Shown here piece after piece: positions 1-8,480 of a stretch of 42,174 bases of DNA. Each line of letters starts with the position of its first letter. The first letter of the stretch is position 1. A program made the translations under genes and the position numbers. This DNA comes from GCA-2770975 sp050248915 (lineage in GTDB: Bacteria > Cyanobacteriota > Sericytochromatia > UBA7694): contig JBFWRL010000029.1 in the NCBI GenBank assembly GCA_050248915.1, positions 1 through 42,174 of the forward strand, given 5' to 3'. Under the pieces are notes generated by a model. The model saw nothing but the letters and a program-made list of their open reading frames with translations, was not told the DNA's origin and did no database searches.

Positions 1-1
1 C

Positions 2-2131
2 CTGGGACTCTTATTTTTGAAGGGCCAGCCCTTGGTGCAGTCGCCGATCAGTGGCGCACGCGGCACAGAGGCTTGGCAGGTGGAAGCCATTCTCGAAAAA
101 GACTTTGGTTTTGACCCCGATCTCTCTGCTGGGGTGGTCTTAAGTGGCCCTGCTCAGGCCCGCACAGGTCACCAGGCTGAGGCTTTTGCCGCCGAGATGC
201 AGGCGGCTTTTCCCGAGGTCATTGGACGAATTTTTCAAGTACCGGGCCGAGGAGAGCACAGGCAGACCCTGTTTTTTCTGCAATACCATCCCCATTTAAA
301 TTTGGTGAAGGCCCAACAAAATGTGCCCGACATGCGCAAGTTCTTGCAGCAATGGGCGCAAAAACACCAGTCTCAGGCTTGGTTGACGGGCCATGTGGGT
401 TTTATCCACGATATGAACAAAGCTGTTTACAAAGAGTCCTCGGCCAATGAAAAAATTGCCATTGGGCTGGCTTTTCTGATCCTGGTCTTAAACTTTGGCG
501 GGATCTTTGCGGCCCTTTTGCCCATTCTGATGGGGGCCGCCACCTTGGTTTTTCTCAATGCCCTCACCCCTTTGCTGGGCATGCAACTCAGCCCCATTTC
601 CTTTGTCATGAACAGCATGGTCGGCTTGGCCCTGGCTTTGGACTATTCGCTGTTTATGGTCAGTCGCTTTCGCGAAGAAATTCGCAAGGGCCGGTCAGAT
701 ACCGAGGCCCTGCAGCAGACCTTAAAACACTCTGGAGAGACCATCCTGTTCTCAGCGTTGATCATGCTGGTGAGTATTGGGGTCTTGCTGTTGCCCGATG
801 TTTCAGCCAACCGCTTGGTGGTGCAGGGCCTGAGTTTGGTGATCTGTCTCTCGCTGCTCAATTCTCTGGTGTTTTTGCCGGTTTTATTGCTCACAGCCCG
901 GCCTGTGCTGGAGTTTCCCCGTTTTTTGAGCCAGGCTGTGGCCCGCATTGATAGCTATCCCTTTTGGCGGCGTTTTTCGGGCCATGTGGTCAAATACCCC
1001 CTGCGCTATTTTTTGCTCTCGCTGGGCCTGATGGGCGCTTTGGCCACGCCAGCACTGCAAATTCGGCTTTGGGAGCCCTTGCAGGCTGTGGTGCCGACCC
1101 AGAGTGAGTCGGTGCAAGGGTATGAAGCCCTGCGCAAAGATGGCTGGGGGGGCGAACTCTTGCCCATTGATGTGGTGCTGAGTGCCCCTGATGGCAAAAC
1201 CGTCTTTGACCCGGTCTTTCAGGCCGAGATGGAGCGGGCCCTAAAACAATTGGAGGCCCTACCAGGGGTGGCGTCGTTGGCGGCACTCACGCGTTGGAAC
1301 CCCGATTATTCTCCGGCGGAGTACCAGTCCTTTTTTCAATCGCTGGATGCGTTGAATGGCTTGGGGATGCTGCCTGCGGAGCACCCAGTTTTTCGGCTTT
1401 TAAATCCGGCCCGCACGCGCACCTTGGTGCAGGTCTACCCCAGCAAAGATTTGGATATTCAACAGATCTACACGGTTTTGGCAGGGATTCGCGCACAGGC
1501 CGGCCATTATACCGGCTTAAAAATGCAGGCAGGTGGGGTGGTTGCCCGCTCCCAGGACTTCAGCCACGAACTCTACCGCCATGCTCCTCTGATGACTTTG
1601 GGGGTGGTCTTGGGGATTTTGCTGATTCTGGGTCTGTATATGAAAACACCGGTTTTGCCGCTCAAAGCCGCCCTGATGAATTTTATGCCGATTCTGGGGG
1701 CCTTTGGGGTTTTGGTTTTGGTCTTTCAACATGGCTGGTTTTCGGGGCTTTTACACACGCCCACCCCCGGTGCGGTCACCGCTCTGGTGCCGATCATTCT
1801 CTTTTGTATTACCTTTGGCCTGAGCATGGACTACGAGGTGCTGATTCTCAGTCGCATTTCCGAGGGCTACCATGCCCATGGGGATGTCTCAGAGGCCGTG
1901 GTCGAGGGGCTGGCCCGTTCGGGGGCGGTGATCACAGGGGCCGCTTTGATTCTGCTGGGGGTGTTTTTGCCTGGCATTTTTTCGGCCTCGCCGCTGGTAC
2001 AAGAGCTTTCGATTGGCATCTCTGCAGCCCTGATTCTCGATGCCACAGTGCTGCGCCTGTTTTTGGTGCCGAGTTTTATGCTGCTTCTTGGGAAGTACAA
2101 TTGGTGGAATCCCTGGGCAAGAGGGAAGTAG
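2..2131 (+). CDS. MMPL/RND-family transporter, 5' end cut by the window
   Basis: The frame is open from base 2, reading LGLLFLKGQ before the first possible internal start (TTG at 17), so the true start lies upstream and only a short N-terminal piece is missing. Numbering from that TTG, there are two halves, each a soluble periplasmic stretch followed by a block of membrane segments (about residues 145-295 and 525-690). Each block carries the family's Asp-Tyr pair in a GLxxDY-type helix (D209-Y210 and D605-Y606), which in MMPL proteins belongs to the proton relay. Such proteins export lipids or hydrophobic compounds with the proton motive force. The substrate cannot be told here. The ankyrin genes follow 37 bases downstream on the same strand and may share its transcript. 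Confidence 0.9.
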   Translation: MGLLFLKGQPLVQSPISGARGTEAWQVEAILEKDFGFDPDLSAGVVLSGPAQARTGHQAEAFAAEMQAAFPEVIGRIFQVPGRGEHRQTLFFLQYHPHLNLVKAQQNVPDMRKFLQQWAQKHQSQAWLTGHVGFIHDMNKAVYKESSANEKIAIGLAFLILVLNFGGIFAALLPILMGAATLVFLNALTPLLGMQLSPISFVMNSMVGLALALDYSLFMVSRFREEIRKGRSDTEALQQTLKHSGETILFSALIMLVSIGVLLLPDVSANRLVVQGLSLVICLSLLNSLVFLPVLLLTARPVLEFPRFLSQAVARIDSYPFWRRFSGHVVKYPLRYFLLSLGLMGALATPALQIRLWEPLQAVVPTQSESVQGYEALRKDGWGGELLPIDVVLSAPDGKTVFDPVFQAEMERALKQLEALPGVASLAALTRWNPDYSPAEYQSFFQSLDALNGLGMLPAEHPVFRLLNPARTRTLVQVYPSKDLDIQQIYTVLAGIRAQAGHYTGLKMQAGGVVARSQDFSHELYRHAPLMTLGVVLGILLILGLYMKTPVLPLKAALMNFMPILGAFGVLVLVFQHGWFSGLLHTPTPGAVTALVPIILFCITFGLSMDYEVLILSRISEGYHAHGDVSEAVVEGLARSGAVITGAALILLGVFLPGIFSASPLVQELSIGISAALILDATVLRLFLVPSFMLLLGKYNWWNPWARGK

Positions 2132-2168
2132 GTTTTAGCTGATCCGTTTTAGGTGTTAGGATAAAAGC

Positions 2169-3323
2169 ATGAAACGCGTTCTGAAAATGGTGTCTTTGGC
2201 GCTTGGGCTGAACCTGCTCGCTTTCTGCGGCGGTGTTTTGTCCCCCCCCTCAGCTGTGGCCGCGCCTGCTAAGCCTGCAAAAGCCGTTCAGCCGCTGAGT
2301 CCGAATGAGCTATTGCGCCAAGGCATGTTGCAAGGCAAAGGCGCTTGGGTACGCGAGGCTTTGCTCAAAGGTGCAGATCCCAATTTTCAGCTCTATGATA
2401 AATTTGTTTTACATTGGGCGGTGGAGTTTAAACAAACGTCTCTGATTGCGCTTTTGCGCGAAAAAAAAGTCAATCTCAATCGGCCTGATTCGGATGGTTT
2501 AACGCCGTTGATGCGAATGGCTCAGTATCCCCATATTTCTGAGCCCGAACAGATCTCTTTGATTCGCCATTTGATGGACGCAGGTATGGACCCTTCGCTG
2601 ACGACCTCTCAGGGAAAGAGCGCCATTTTTTGGGCCGCTGGGAGTGGAAATATCCATTTGGTGGCTCTTTTGTTGGAAAAAGGGGTCAGCCCCAATCTGG
2701 GAGAGCAGTCCGATGAATCACCTTTGATGATGGCTGCCCATCGCGGGCATTTGGCGGTTGCCCAACAATTGCTGAGCGCGGGTGCAGACCTGCGTTTTTC
2801 TCAGCGCGGTGAATCGGCTTTGACTTATGCCTTGCTGGGGCATCACCCTGCGATGGTCTCTTTTTTAATTCAGCAGGGCCTGCCCGTGACGGCGGCTGCC
2901 CATGGCGGCGTATCGCCGCTTTTTTCTGCGATTTTTGCCTTGCAGCCAGAAGGCCTGCGCTTGGTTCTGGCTGCGGGTGCCGAACCCGAAGCGTCTCAAG
3001 AGGGCGAAACCCCCTTGCTGCGTGCCGCATGGGCGGGCTTTGAAGAGGGGGTTGCCTTGCTGCTCAAGCAGGGAGCTGATGTCAACGCCCGCGACCCCGA
3101 AGGCAATACCGCTTTGCACAAAGCCCTGGCTTCGGGAGCCAGTGGCGCAACACTTGAGCGCCTGATACAGCACTTATTGGCCCACCATGCGGATCCCAAT
3201 CTGGCCAATCAAGCGGGTGAAACACCGCTGGCTCTGGCCCAGGCCTACGGGTATAACGCGCTGGTGGAAATGCTCAAAGCGGCTGGCGCCATTGAGTCCA
3301 CTCAGGAAAAGGAGGCACAATGA
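2169..3323 (+). CDS. exported ankyrin-repeat protein (first of a tandem pair)
   Basis: A signal peptide is visible (KR, then a hydrophobic core ending SAVAA near residue 33), followed by an AKPAKAV linker. About nine ankyrin repeats fill residues 45-375, with typical G-TPL-AA and LL--GAD-N signatures (for example GNTALHKAL and GETPLALAQ). The protein is probably periplasmic and binds another protein, since ankyrin repeats have no catalytic activity. The partner is unknown. The ATG at 2169 gives the signal peptide directly; only a weak AGGA lies upstream. The stop overlaps the start of the next gene by four bases (ATGA). Both proteins are 384 residues and align along their length, so they are a tandem duplication. 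Confidence 0.9.
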   Translation: MKRVLKMVSLALGLNLLAFCGGVLSPPSAVAAPAKPAKAVQPLSPNELLRQGMLQGKGAWVREALLKGADPNFQLYDKFVLHWAVEFKQTSLIALLREKKVNLNRPDSDGLTPLMRMAQYPHISEPEQISLIRHLMDAGMDPSLTTSQGKSAIFWAAGSGNIHLVALLLEKGVSPNLGEQSDESPLMMAAHRGHLAVAQQLLSAGADLRFSQRGESALTYALLGHHPAMVSFLIQQGLPVTAAAHGGVSPLFSAIFALQPEGLRLVLAAGAEPEASQEGETPLLRAAWAGFEEGVALLLKQGADVNARDPEGNTALHKALASGASGATLERLIQHLLAHHADPNLANQAGETPLALAQAYGYNALVEMLKAAGAIESTQEKEAQ

Positions 3324-4474
3324 AGGTCTTAAGGACGCTTTTGCGGCCAATTTTTTTGCTAAGCCTTGTCTTGGCTCTGGGGCCCGTCAATGGTTTTGCC
3401 TGGGCGGCACCTGCCAAGCCAGCCAAGCCCGTAAAACCGGTTAAAACCCCCAGCCCCAACGAATTATTGCTGCAAGGCATGCAAAGCGGCAAAAGTGCCC
3501 TGGTGCGAGAGGCCCTGCTCAAAGGGGCGGATCCCAATTTTCATTTTCAGGGCAAATTTGTCTTACATTGGGCGGTGGAGTTTAAACAGACCGAGCTGAT
3601 TGAGTTGCTGCTGAGACTCAAAGTGGACCTCGATGCACCCGGACTGGACGGCTTTACCCCGCTGATGCGCATGGCCCAACAAAAAAGCCTCTCTCAACCC
3701 GAGCATTTGGCCTTGATTCGCCGCTTGATCGACACGGGCCTGGATCCTTTACATGGCTTGCCCAATGGTGTCACTCCGCTCTATTTGGCTGCTTGGTTTG
3801 GCAATGCCCCTCTCTTGGCTTTGCTCTTGGAAAAAGGGGCTGATGCCAAGGCGGTGGTGGGACAAGAATCTGTTTTGATGATGGCGGCCCATGGGGGGCA
3901 TCTGGAGGCCTTGCAACTTTTGTTGAAAGCGGGAGCGGAGTTGGCTTTTCACAGCCGCGATGGGGAGTCTGCTCTGACCTATGCCATCAAAGGGCAAAAC
4001 CTGGAAATCGTGCGGTTTTTACTCAAACAGGGAGCGCCTCTCAAGGTGCAAGATACAGGGGGCTTTTCGCCGCTCTTTGCGGCCCTCGAAAGCGGTCAGC
4101 CTGAGTTTGTGCGTTTGCTGCTCGAAGCCGGTGCTGAAGCGGAAGTGCGAGACTCAGACCAAGAGACGCCCTTGCTTTGGGCTGCGCGAACCGGTTTTGC
4201 TGCGGGGGCCGCGCTTTTATTGGAAAAAGGCGCCAACGCCAATGCCCAGGACCGCGAAGGCAATACCCCACTTTTGTTGGGGGTCAAAGCACGCAATGAG
4301 CGGGTGGCAACCCAGTTGACCCGCTTGCTCTTGGACTTTAAAGCCAATCCCAATTTGGCCAATAAAGCCGGAGAGACGCCACTGGGGTTTGTGCTGGAGT
4401 ATGACTACCCTGAGGTGGTGCAGATGTTGGAAGTCGCTGGCGCGACGCCTCCGCCGCGTGAGCAAGTTGAGTGA
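3320..4474 (+). CDS. exported ankyrin-repeat protein (second of a tandem pair)
   Basis: A paralogue of the preceding gene with the same length and order of parts: a signal peptide ending near WAA (residue 30), a Lys/Pro/Ala-rich linker, then ankyrin repeats from about residue 48 to 375. Near-identical blocks are shared, such as VREALLKGADPNF and FVLHWAVEFKQT. The start is well supported by AAGGAGG seven to eight bases upstream, lying inside the end of the first ankyrin gene, so the two are translationally coupled. It probably acts in the periplasm as a binding or scaffold protein. A hairpin with a short T-run lies about 40 bases past the stop (4512-4548). Confidence 0.9.
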   Translation: MKVLRTLLRPIFLLSLVLALGPVNGFAWAAPAKPAKPVKPVKTPSPNELLLQGMQSGKSALVREALLKGADPNFHFQGKFVLHWAVEFKQTELIELLLRLKVDLDAPGLDGFTPLMRMAQQKSLSQPEHLALIRRLIDTGLDPLHGLPNGVTPLYLAAWFGNAPLLALLLEKGADAKAVVGQESVLMMAAHGGHLEALQLLLKAGAELAFHSRDGESALTYAIKGQNLEIVRFLLKQGAPLKVQDTGGFSPLFAALESGQPEFVRLLLEAGAEAEVRDSDQETPLLWAARTGFAAGAALLLEKGANANAQDREGNTPLLLGVKARNERVATQLTRLLLDFKANPNLANKAGETPLGFVLEYDYPEVVQMLEVAGATPPPREQVE

Positions 4475-4503
4475 AAGTACTGTCAATCGCTGTGTGAAGA
4501 GTG

Positions 4504-4559
4504 GTTGGAACAGAGGGTGCCAGGTTCCTGTTGCCCTCTCTTTTCAGGCCCTTGCCAAC
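4504..4559 (+). repeat. short copy of a GTTGG...CCAAC-bounded repeat
   Basis: This stretch begins with GTTGG (4504-4508) and ends with the complement CCAAC (4555-4559). Its right half (4526-4561) matches 41864-41900 almost base for base, including 23 identical bases from 4526 to 4548. The copy at 41764-41898 has the same ends but about 80 more internal bases. I read this one as an internally deleted or minimal form. Confidence 0.6.
4512..4548 (+). terminator. probable terminator of the ankyrin genes
   Basis: AGAGGG (4513-4518) pairs with CCCTCT (4534-4539). A small CAG/CTG stem lies inside, and CTTTTC follows. It sits just downstream of the ankyrin stop codon on the same strand. The T-run is short, so efficiency is uncertain. 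It coincides with the repeat at 4504-4559. Confidence 0.45.
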
Positions 4560-4578
4560 GGGGAAATCACTCTATTGG

Positions 4579-4653
4579 ACAAAAAACAAAGCCCTGCCGT
4601 TCCCTGAGACGTCTGTCGAGCGGAGTCGAGACAGGCGATGGGGAGGCAGGGCT
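4579..4653 (-). terminator. secF: secF terminator with a repeat-like hairpin in its loop
   Basis: AAGCCCTGCC (4589-4598) and GGCAGGGCTT (4644-4653) are perfect 10-base complements. On the minus strand the stem is followed by TTTGTTTTTTGT (plus strand 4579-4590), so it works as an intrinsic terminator just after secF. The loop is unusually long, about 45 bases. It contains a second hairpin, CTG-TCGA-gcggag-TCGA-ga-CAG (4613-4634), of the kind seen in dispersed extragenic palindromes. Confidence 0.65.
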
Positions 4654-4673
4654 TCTGAGCTGTAAATTATGCT

Positions 4674-5618
4674 CTAAGCCGTGGCTTTTTTGCGGCTGCT
4701 GGGATTGGCGATTTCGCGCCAAGTCACCATCAAGGGGCTGGCCACAAAGATGCTGGAATACGTCCCGATAATAATCCCCAAGAGCATGGCCAAGGAGAAA
4801 TATTTGATCGTGGTACCGCCAAAGAAAGTCAGACAAAAGAGCGGGAACATGGTGGTGAGCGAGGTATTCATACTGCGAGCCAGGGTCTGGTTGATGGAGT
4901 CGTTGGCCACATCTGCAAAGCTCTTGCCCCGGCCCATATCACCTGCATTCTCGCGAATGCGGTCGAAGGTTACAATTGTGTCGTGAACCGAAAAACCTGC
5001 CACAGTCAAAATTGCCGTGACAAACAAACTGTCAATTTCGGTTCCCATAAAATGGCCCATGATTGCAAAAATACCCAAAACGGTCATCACATCGTGGAAG
5101 AGACAAATAATCGCGCAGATGGCGTAATCCAGGCTGAAGCGAAAGCTCAGGTAAAGTACAATCATGGCCATGACCACCAAGGTCGACATAATCGCCTTGG
5201 ATTGCAATTCGTTTCCGACTGTGGGCCCCACAACCTCAACGCGAATCTGTTCAAATTCGCCAAATTTGCTTTTAAAGTCTTTGAAGATTTGGACCTGTTC
5301 TTTGTTGTCAACGGGTTTAGAGCGAATCGTGGTAATGGTTTTGCCACTGGCATCTTTGAGTTCGCTGACCTGAGCATCGCTGAAGGTCTCTTTGTCAATC
5401 TTTGCCAATTCTGTGCGCAATTCGCTGATCTTCGGGGGAGATTTAAACGCCAGTTCGAACATTGAACCGCCGGTGAAATCGATGCCCAGTTTGAGTCCAC
5501 CCATAAACAGGAAGATCAAACCAGGTATCATGACCACGACAGAGATCATATACCAGAGCCTGCGTTTTGAGATGATATCGTAATGGGTTGTTTGTGGTAT
5601 TCCAGCCAAGGGAGGCAC
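4674..5618 (-). CDS. secF: protein translocase subunit SecF
   Basis: SecF works with SecD and YajC at the SecYEG channel, using the proton motive force to pull exported proteins through the inner membrane. Family marks include a first membrane helix at residues 24-43, KLGIDFTGG just after it, a periplasmic domain, VGPTVG before helix 2, and the conserved SVHDTIVTFDRIREN and NQTLARSMNTSLTT stretches in the later helices. The 314 residues are normal for a separate SecF. SecD is not adjacent, although the two often form an operon. The start is GTG at 5618. AAGGAG lies almost directly against it, so the TTG three codons further in is an alternative with better spacing. The GGAG can also pair with CTCC just inside the gene. 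Confidence 0.96.
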   Translation of the reverse strand: MPPLAGIPQTTHYDIISKRRLWYMISVVVMIPGLIFLFMGGLKLGIDFTGGSMFELAFKSPPKISELRTELAKIDKETFSDAQVSELKDASGKTITTIRSKPVDNKEQVQIFKDFKSKFGEFEQIRVEVVGPTVGNELQSKAIMSTLVVMAMIVLYLSFRFSLDYAICAIICLFHDVMTVLGIFAIMGHFMGTEIDSLFVTAILTVAGFSVHDTIVTFDRIRENAGDMGRGKSFADVANDSINQTLARSMNTSLTTMFPLFCLTFFGGTTIKYFSLAMLLGIIIGTYSSIFVASPLMVTWREIANPSSRKKATA

Positions 5619-5676
5619 TCTCCTTTTTTCGCTTACAAAGGGGCATTATACCACTTAAAGCAAAACTAATCCAGGC

Positions 5677-6267
5677 TTAATCTTGCCAAATCTGTTCGAG
5701 GGTTTGGTGAGCCACCGCCCGTTGCAAGCGCATGCTCTCCTGATGGGTCTGTTGAAATTTGCCCAGGGCAATCCAATACTTCATGCTCAGCAGTCGCAAA
5801 TGCTCGGAGCGTGGCAATTGTTCGGGCTCTTTGAGTTCCAATTCGCGAAAGGGGGTGCCCAAGACCCCAGTCCGCGTGGGATAACCATAGCGTTTAAAGA
5901 CGGGAACCAGGGTGAGCAGACAATTTTGAATGGCCTCCCAGACTTTGGTGTTTTGGCGCAAACTCTCTTTGGGACGGCGGCTGGGGGTCTCTTGCACCCA
6001 ATAATCTTCGTCGGCCAATTGGCCGATCAGCTTGGCTGTGTTTTCTTTGGCACAGGCCTGTACATCGCGTTTGAACTGCAAGACACGGGTTTTGTCGAAT
6101 TGTGAAGAGACCTCGGGAAAGGCCTTAAAAATCTTTTCGGCCCCCTGCTCGCAGTATTCGATCAGGCGGGGCTCCAATTCATCCAAAATCTGGCTGACCA
6201 ACTCCAACAATTGATCTTCAAGATCTGTGCGGCGTTCGTTGAGCTGTGCCAGTTTTAGAGATTCCAT
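5677..6267 (-). CDS. uncharacterised helical protein upstream of secF
   Basis: I do not recognise a family. The 196-residue product is charged and mostly helical, with a coiled-coil-like start (ESLKLAQLNERRTDLEDQLLELV) and no signal peptide or membrane segment, so it is probably cytoplasmic. It lies 58 bases upstream of secF on the same strand and may be cotranscribed. The ATG at 6267 has no clear ribosome-binding site. Codon use resembles the neighbours, which supports it being a real gene. Confidence 0.65.
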   Translation of the reverse strand: MESLKLAQLNERRTDLEDQLLELVSQILDELEPRLIEYCEQGAEKIFKAFPEVSSQFDKTRVLQFKRDVQACAKENTAKLIGQLADEDYWVQETPSRRPKESLRQNTKVWEAIQNCLLTLVPVFKRYGYPTRTGVLGTPFRELELKEPEQLPRSEHLRLLSMKYWIALGKFQQTHQESMRLQRAVAHQTLEQIWQD

Positions 6268-6367
6268 AGATGGGTGTCTGGGCTCCGAAAAGAGATGAGA
6301 ATATCCCCATTATAACAGCCCCATGTGAGATATCTGCGCATCTCTTTTAAAACTCCTGACTTTCCCC

Positions 6368-6396
6368 TGAGCCCGAGAAATACTTAGGAGTATAAT
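6368..6396 (+). promoter_or_regulatory. promoter for the MshEN-GspE-like gene
   Basis: A perfect TATAAT lies at 6391-6396. The -35 region 17 bases upstream is poor (CTGAGC/TGAGCC). The predicted transcript begins near 6403, leaving a leader of about 130 bases before the ATG at 6532. Confidence 0.5.
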
Positions 6397-6436
6397 GATC
6401 ATGGTTTGGTGAGAAAGACCAGGAGAAATCAAGAGC

Positions 6437-6496
6437 AACCTGTACCCAGAGGGCATCAAAACCCGTCATACGCGCAGGTTATCTTGGGTCCTCTGG
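6437..6496 (+). promoter_or_regulatory. candidate pseudoknot leader RNA
   Basis: AACCTG (6437-6442) can pair with CAGGTT (6475-6480). CCAGAGGGC (6446-6454) can pair with GTCCTCTGG (6488-6496), nine pairs including one G-U. The helices cross, giving an H-type pseudoknot with loops of 3, 20 and 7 bases, or two mutually exclusive folds. It lies inside the predicted leader, 35 bases before the start codon. It does not match any riboswitch consensus I could recall, including c-di-GMP-I. Confidence 0.4.
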
Positions 6497-6531
6497 ATCA
6501 CAAGAGAGATTAATTCTTCAGGAGTTTTTGT

Positions 6532-8478
6532 ATGAGTACGCATTCTGGAGCCACACCTGCCCCCGCCGGAAAAGGCGCTGCCACCACAGGTTTAAAGCTG
6601 GGCGATCTAATGGTCCGCGAAGGTCTCTTGACCATGGATGGTTTGCAAAAAGCCCTGACGATCCAAAAACAAGCTTCAGAGTACAAACCGCTGGGCCGGG
6701 TCTGCGTCGATCTCAAGTTGATCAGCAAACAGGAATTGCAGCGCTTTTTGAGCAAATACCAAAAGCATATCCAGATCGGCGAGCTGCTGGTCAATATGGG
6801 GCTGATTACCGAAGGCCAGGTCCAAAAAATTCTGGAGCAGCAGCGCATTTCTTCGAAGCGTTTTGGCGCCCTGTTGATTCAGGGAGGTTTTATCTCCGAG
6901 TCTCAGCTGACCAATGCCTTGAGTTTACAATTGGATATTCCCCGGATTGTGCCCTCGCTGGAACTGATGGATTTGAGCCTGATGGAAGGGCTCGACGAAG
7001 AAAATCTGCGTTATAACGAATTTTTGCCCGTCAGCCGCAGTGGCAACCAACTGACGGTCTTGATGTCAGACCCGCTCAATGCCACCCTTCTGCAGCAATT
7101 GGTGGACCGTTTTAAATGTAAAGTTGTGCCTGCGATTGCCACCCCTTCCGAGATTCTTTCGACCATTGCCGAGTTTTATGGCCCCCGGCGCAAACCTCCG
7201 GCAGAGACCGCTCTCGACAATGATCTGATGCTCAAAGCCGAAGAAGACAAGACCAAAGAAGAGGTCTCTTCAATGGCCCGTTACCTTGTGCGCAGTGCGG
7301 TTGAAGAAGGGGCTTCGGGGTTGCATGTTGAGTGCCAGGAAAACTATGTGCGCGTCCGTTTGCGCAAAGATGGCATTATGCAACACAAGACCGACTTGCC
7401 TGCCCGGGTGGGCCCCTCCCTGATCGATATGCTCAAAACGGCATTTCGGCTCAAAGGCGGCAAATACTGGGAAGAGACCATCACCACCACCGTGGCCAAT
7501 CGCAAGGTCGATCTCTCGATCTCCTCGTTTAACGGCCTCTGGGGGGAAAATTTGGTGGTGCATATTCTCTATGCCCCCTCGCGTATGCTCCTGTTTGATA
7601 ACCTCGGTTTTTCTGCGTTGAATCTGGGGCGTTTGATGCATTCCTTGGAGCGTTCAGGGGGTATTTTGATTTCGGGCAGTCCGATTCGCTCAGGCAAATC
7701 CACCCTGATGTACTCCTCGCTCTTGCATCTCAATCAACTGCACCGCTCGGTGCTCTCACTCGAAAATTTTGTTCATCACATTATGCCTGGGGTGATTCAA
7801 AACCGTTTTCAAAGTGAGGGGGCAGAGAGCTTTTCCGCGTTGGTGGAACATATGGCTGAGTATGACTCAGATATTTTAATGGTGGAAGAAGTTTACAACC
7901 CCGCAGTGGCCGATTCCATCAACCGGGCCGCTTTGATGGGCAAAAAGGTGGTGACCTCTTTGCATGCGGCAGACACCACCTCTTTGATCTATACCCTGAT
8001 GCAAAGTGGCAAAGACTGTCTTCTGACCACACCTGTGCCCGTCACGATCGTGACTCAACGCCTGATACGCAAACTCTGTGAAAAATGCCGGGTGCCTTAT
8101 TCTCCGAGTGAAGCAGAATTGGTGGGCATGAAGGTTTTGGCAGGTGATCGCGGTGCTTACCAGTTTTATGCCCCCAAAGGCTGCCCTGACTGTCGCAATC
8201 AAGGGTACAACGGCTTAACAGGTCTACATGAAACCCTGGAGATCAACGATGAAGTGCGCAATGCCGTCATGCAAAAACGCACGGCCACAGCCATTCGCGA
8301 TATTGCCCGGCGTGAAGCGAATATGCTCTCGATGATCGAAGACGGGGTTTTTAAAGCCTCGGCAGGTATCACCAGTCTCGAAGAGGTCCGCCGTGTGGCG
8401 CTGATCCACGATATCGACAGCAAGACCGCTCACTCGATCAAACAGATTCACACTTTCTGTTCGGGTGGCGGCAAATAG
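6532..8478 (+). CDS. MshEN-repeat protein with a degenerate GspE/PilB-type ATPase domain
   Basis: The N-terminus carries three successive MshEN-type motifs (about residues 22-48, 79-103 and 107-131, e.g. LGDLMVREGLLTMDGLQKAL). In MshE and relatives these bind c-di-GMP. The C-terminal half (about 245-620) follows the GspE/PilB fold and keeps the zinc cysteines C516/C519 and C551/C554. The nucleotide site is altered. The P-loop reads GSPIRSGKST (382-391) instead of GPTGSGKST, one residue longer. Walker B reads ILMVEEVYN (448-456) instead of VILVGEIRD. The Asp-box RLPQDGRI is missing. It may be a regulatory or structural partner of a pilus/secretion ATPase rather than a motor. AGGAG lies seven bases before the ATG. 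The gene converges on a canonical ATPase gene two bases away. Confidence 0.88.
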   Translation: MSTHSGATPAPAGKGAATTGLKLGDLMVREGLLTMDGLQKALTIQKQASEYKPLGRVCVDLKLISKQELQRFLSKYQKHIQIGELLVNMGLITEGQVQKILEQQRISSKRFGALLIQGGFISESQLTNALSLQLDIPRIVPSLELMDLSLMEGLDEENLRYNEFLPVSRSGNQLTVLMSDPLNATLLQQLVDRFKCKVVPAIATPSEILSTIAEFYGPRRKPPAETALDNDLMLKAEEDKTKEEVSSMARYLVRSAVEEGASGLHVECQENYVRVRLRKDGIMQHKTDLPARVGPSLIDMLKTAFRLKGGKYWEETITTTVANRKVDLSISSFNGLWGENLVVHILYAPSRMLLFDNLGFSALNLGRLMHSLERSGGILISGSPIRSGKSTLMYSSLLHLNQLHRSVLSLENFVHHIMPGVIQNRFQSEGAESFSALVEHMAEYDSDILMVEEVYNPAVADSINRAALMGKKVVTSLHAADTTSLIYTLMQSGKDCLLTTPVPVTIVTQRLIRKLCEKCRVPYSPSEAELVGMKVLAGDRGAYQFYAPKGCPDCRNQGYNGLTGLHETLEINDEVRNAVMQKRTATAIRDIARREANMLSMIEDGVFKASAGITSLEEVRRVALIHDIDSKTAHSIKQIHTFCSGGGK

Positions 8479-8480
8479 GC

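Noticed and set aside
1294..2142. A 282-codon alternative frame inside the MMPL gene
   Set aside because: It overlaps the conserved second half of the transporter and has no recognisable features.
4983..5465. A 160-codon plus-strand frame opposite secF
   Set aside because: It is antisense to a clearly conserved gene, has no ribosome-binding site and a low-complexity translation.
6437..6496. A c-di-GMP-I (GEMM) riboswitch
   Set aside because: The conserved core and receptor sequences of that class are absent, so only an unclassified structured leader is claimed.
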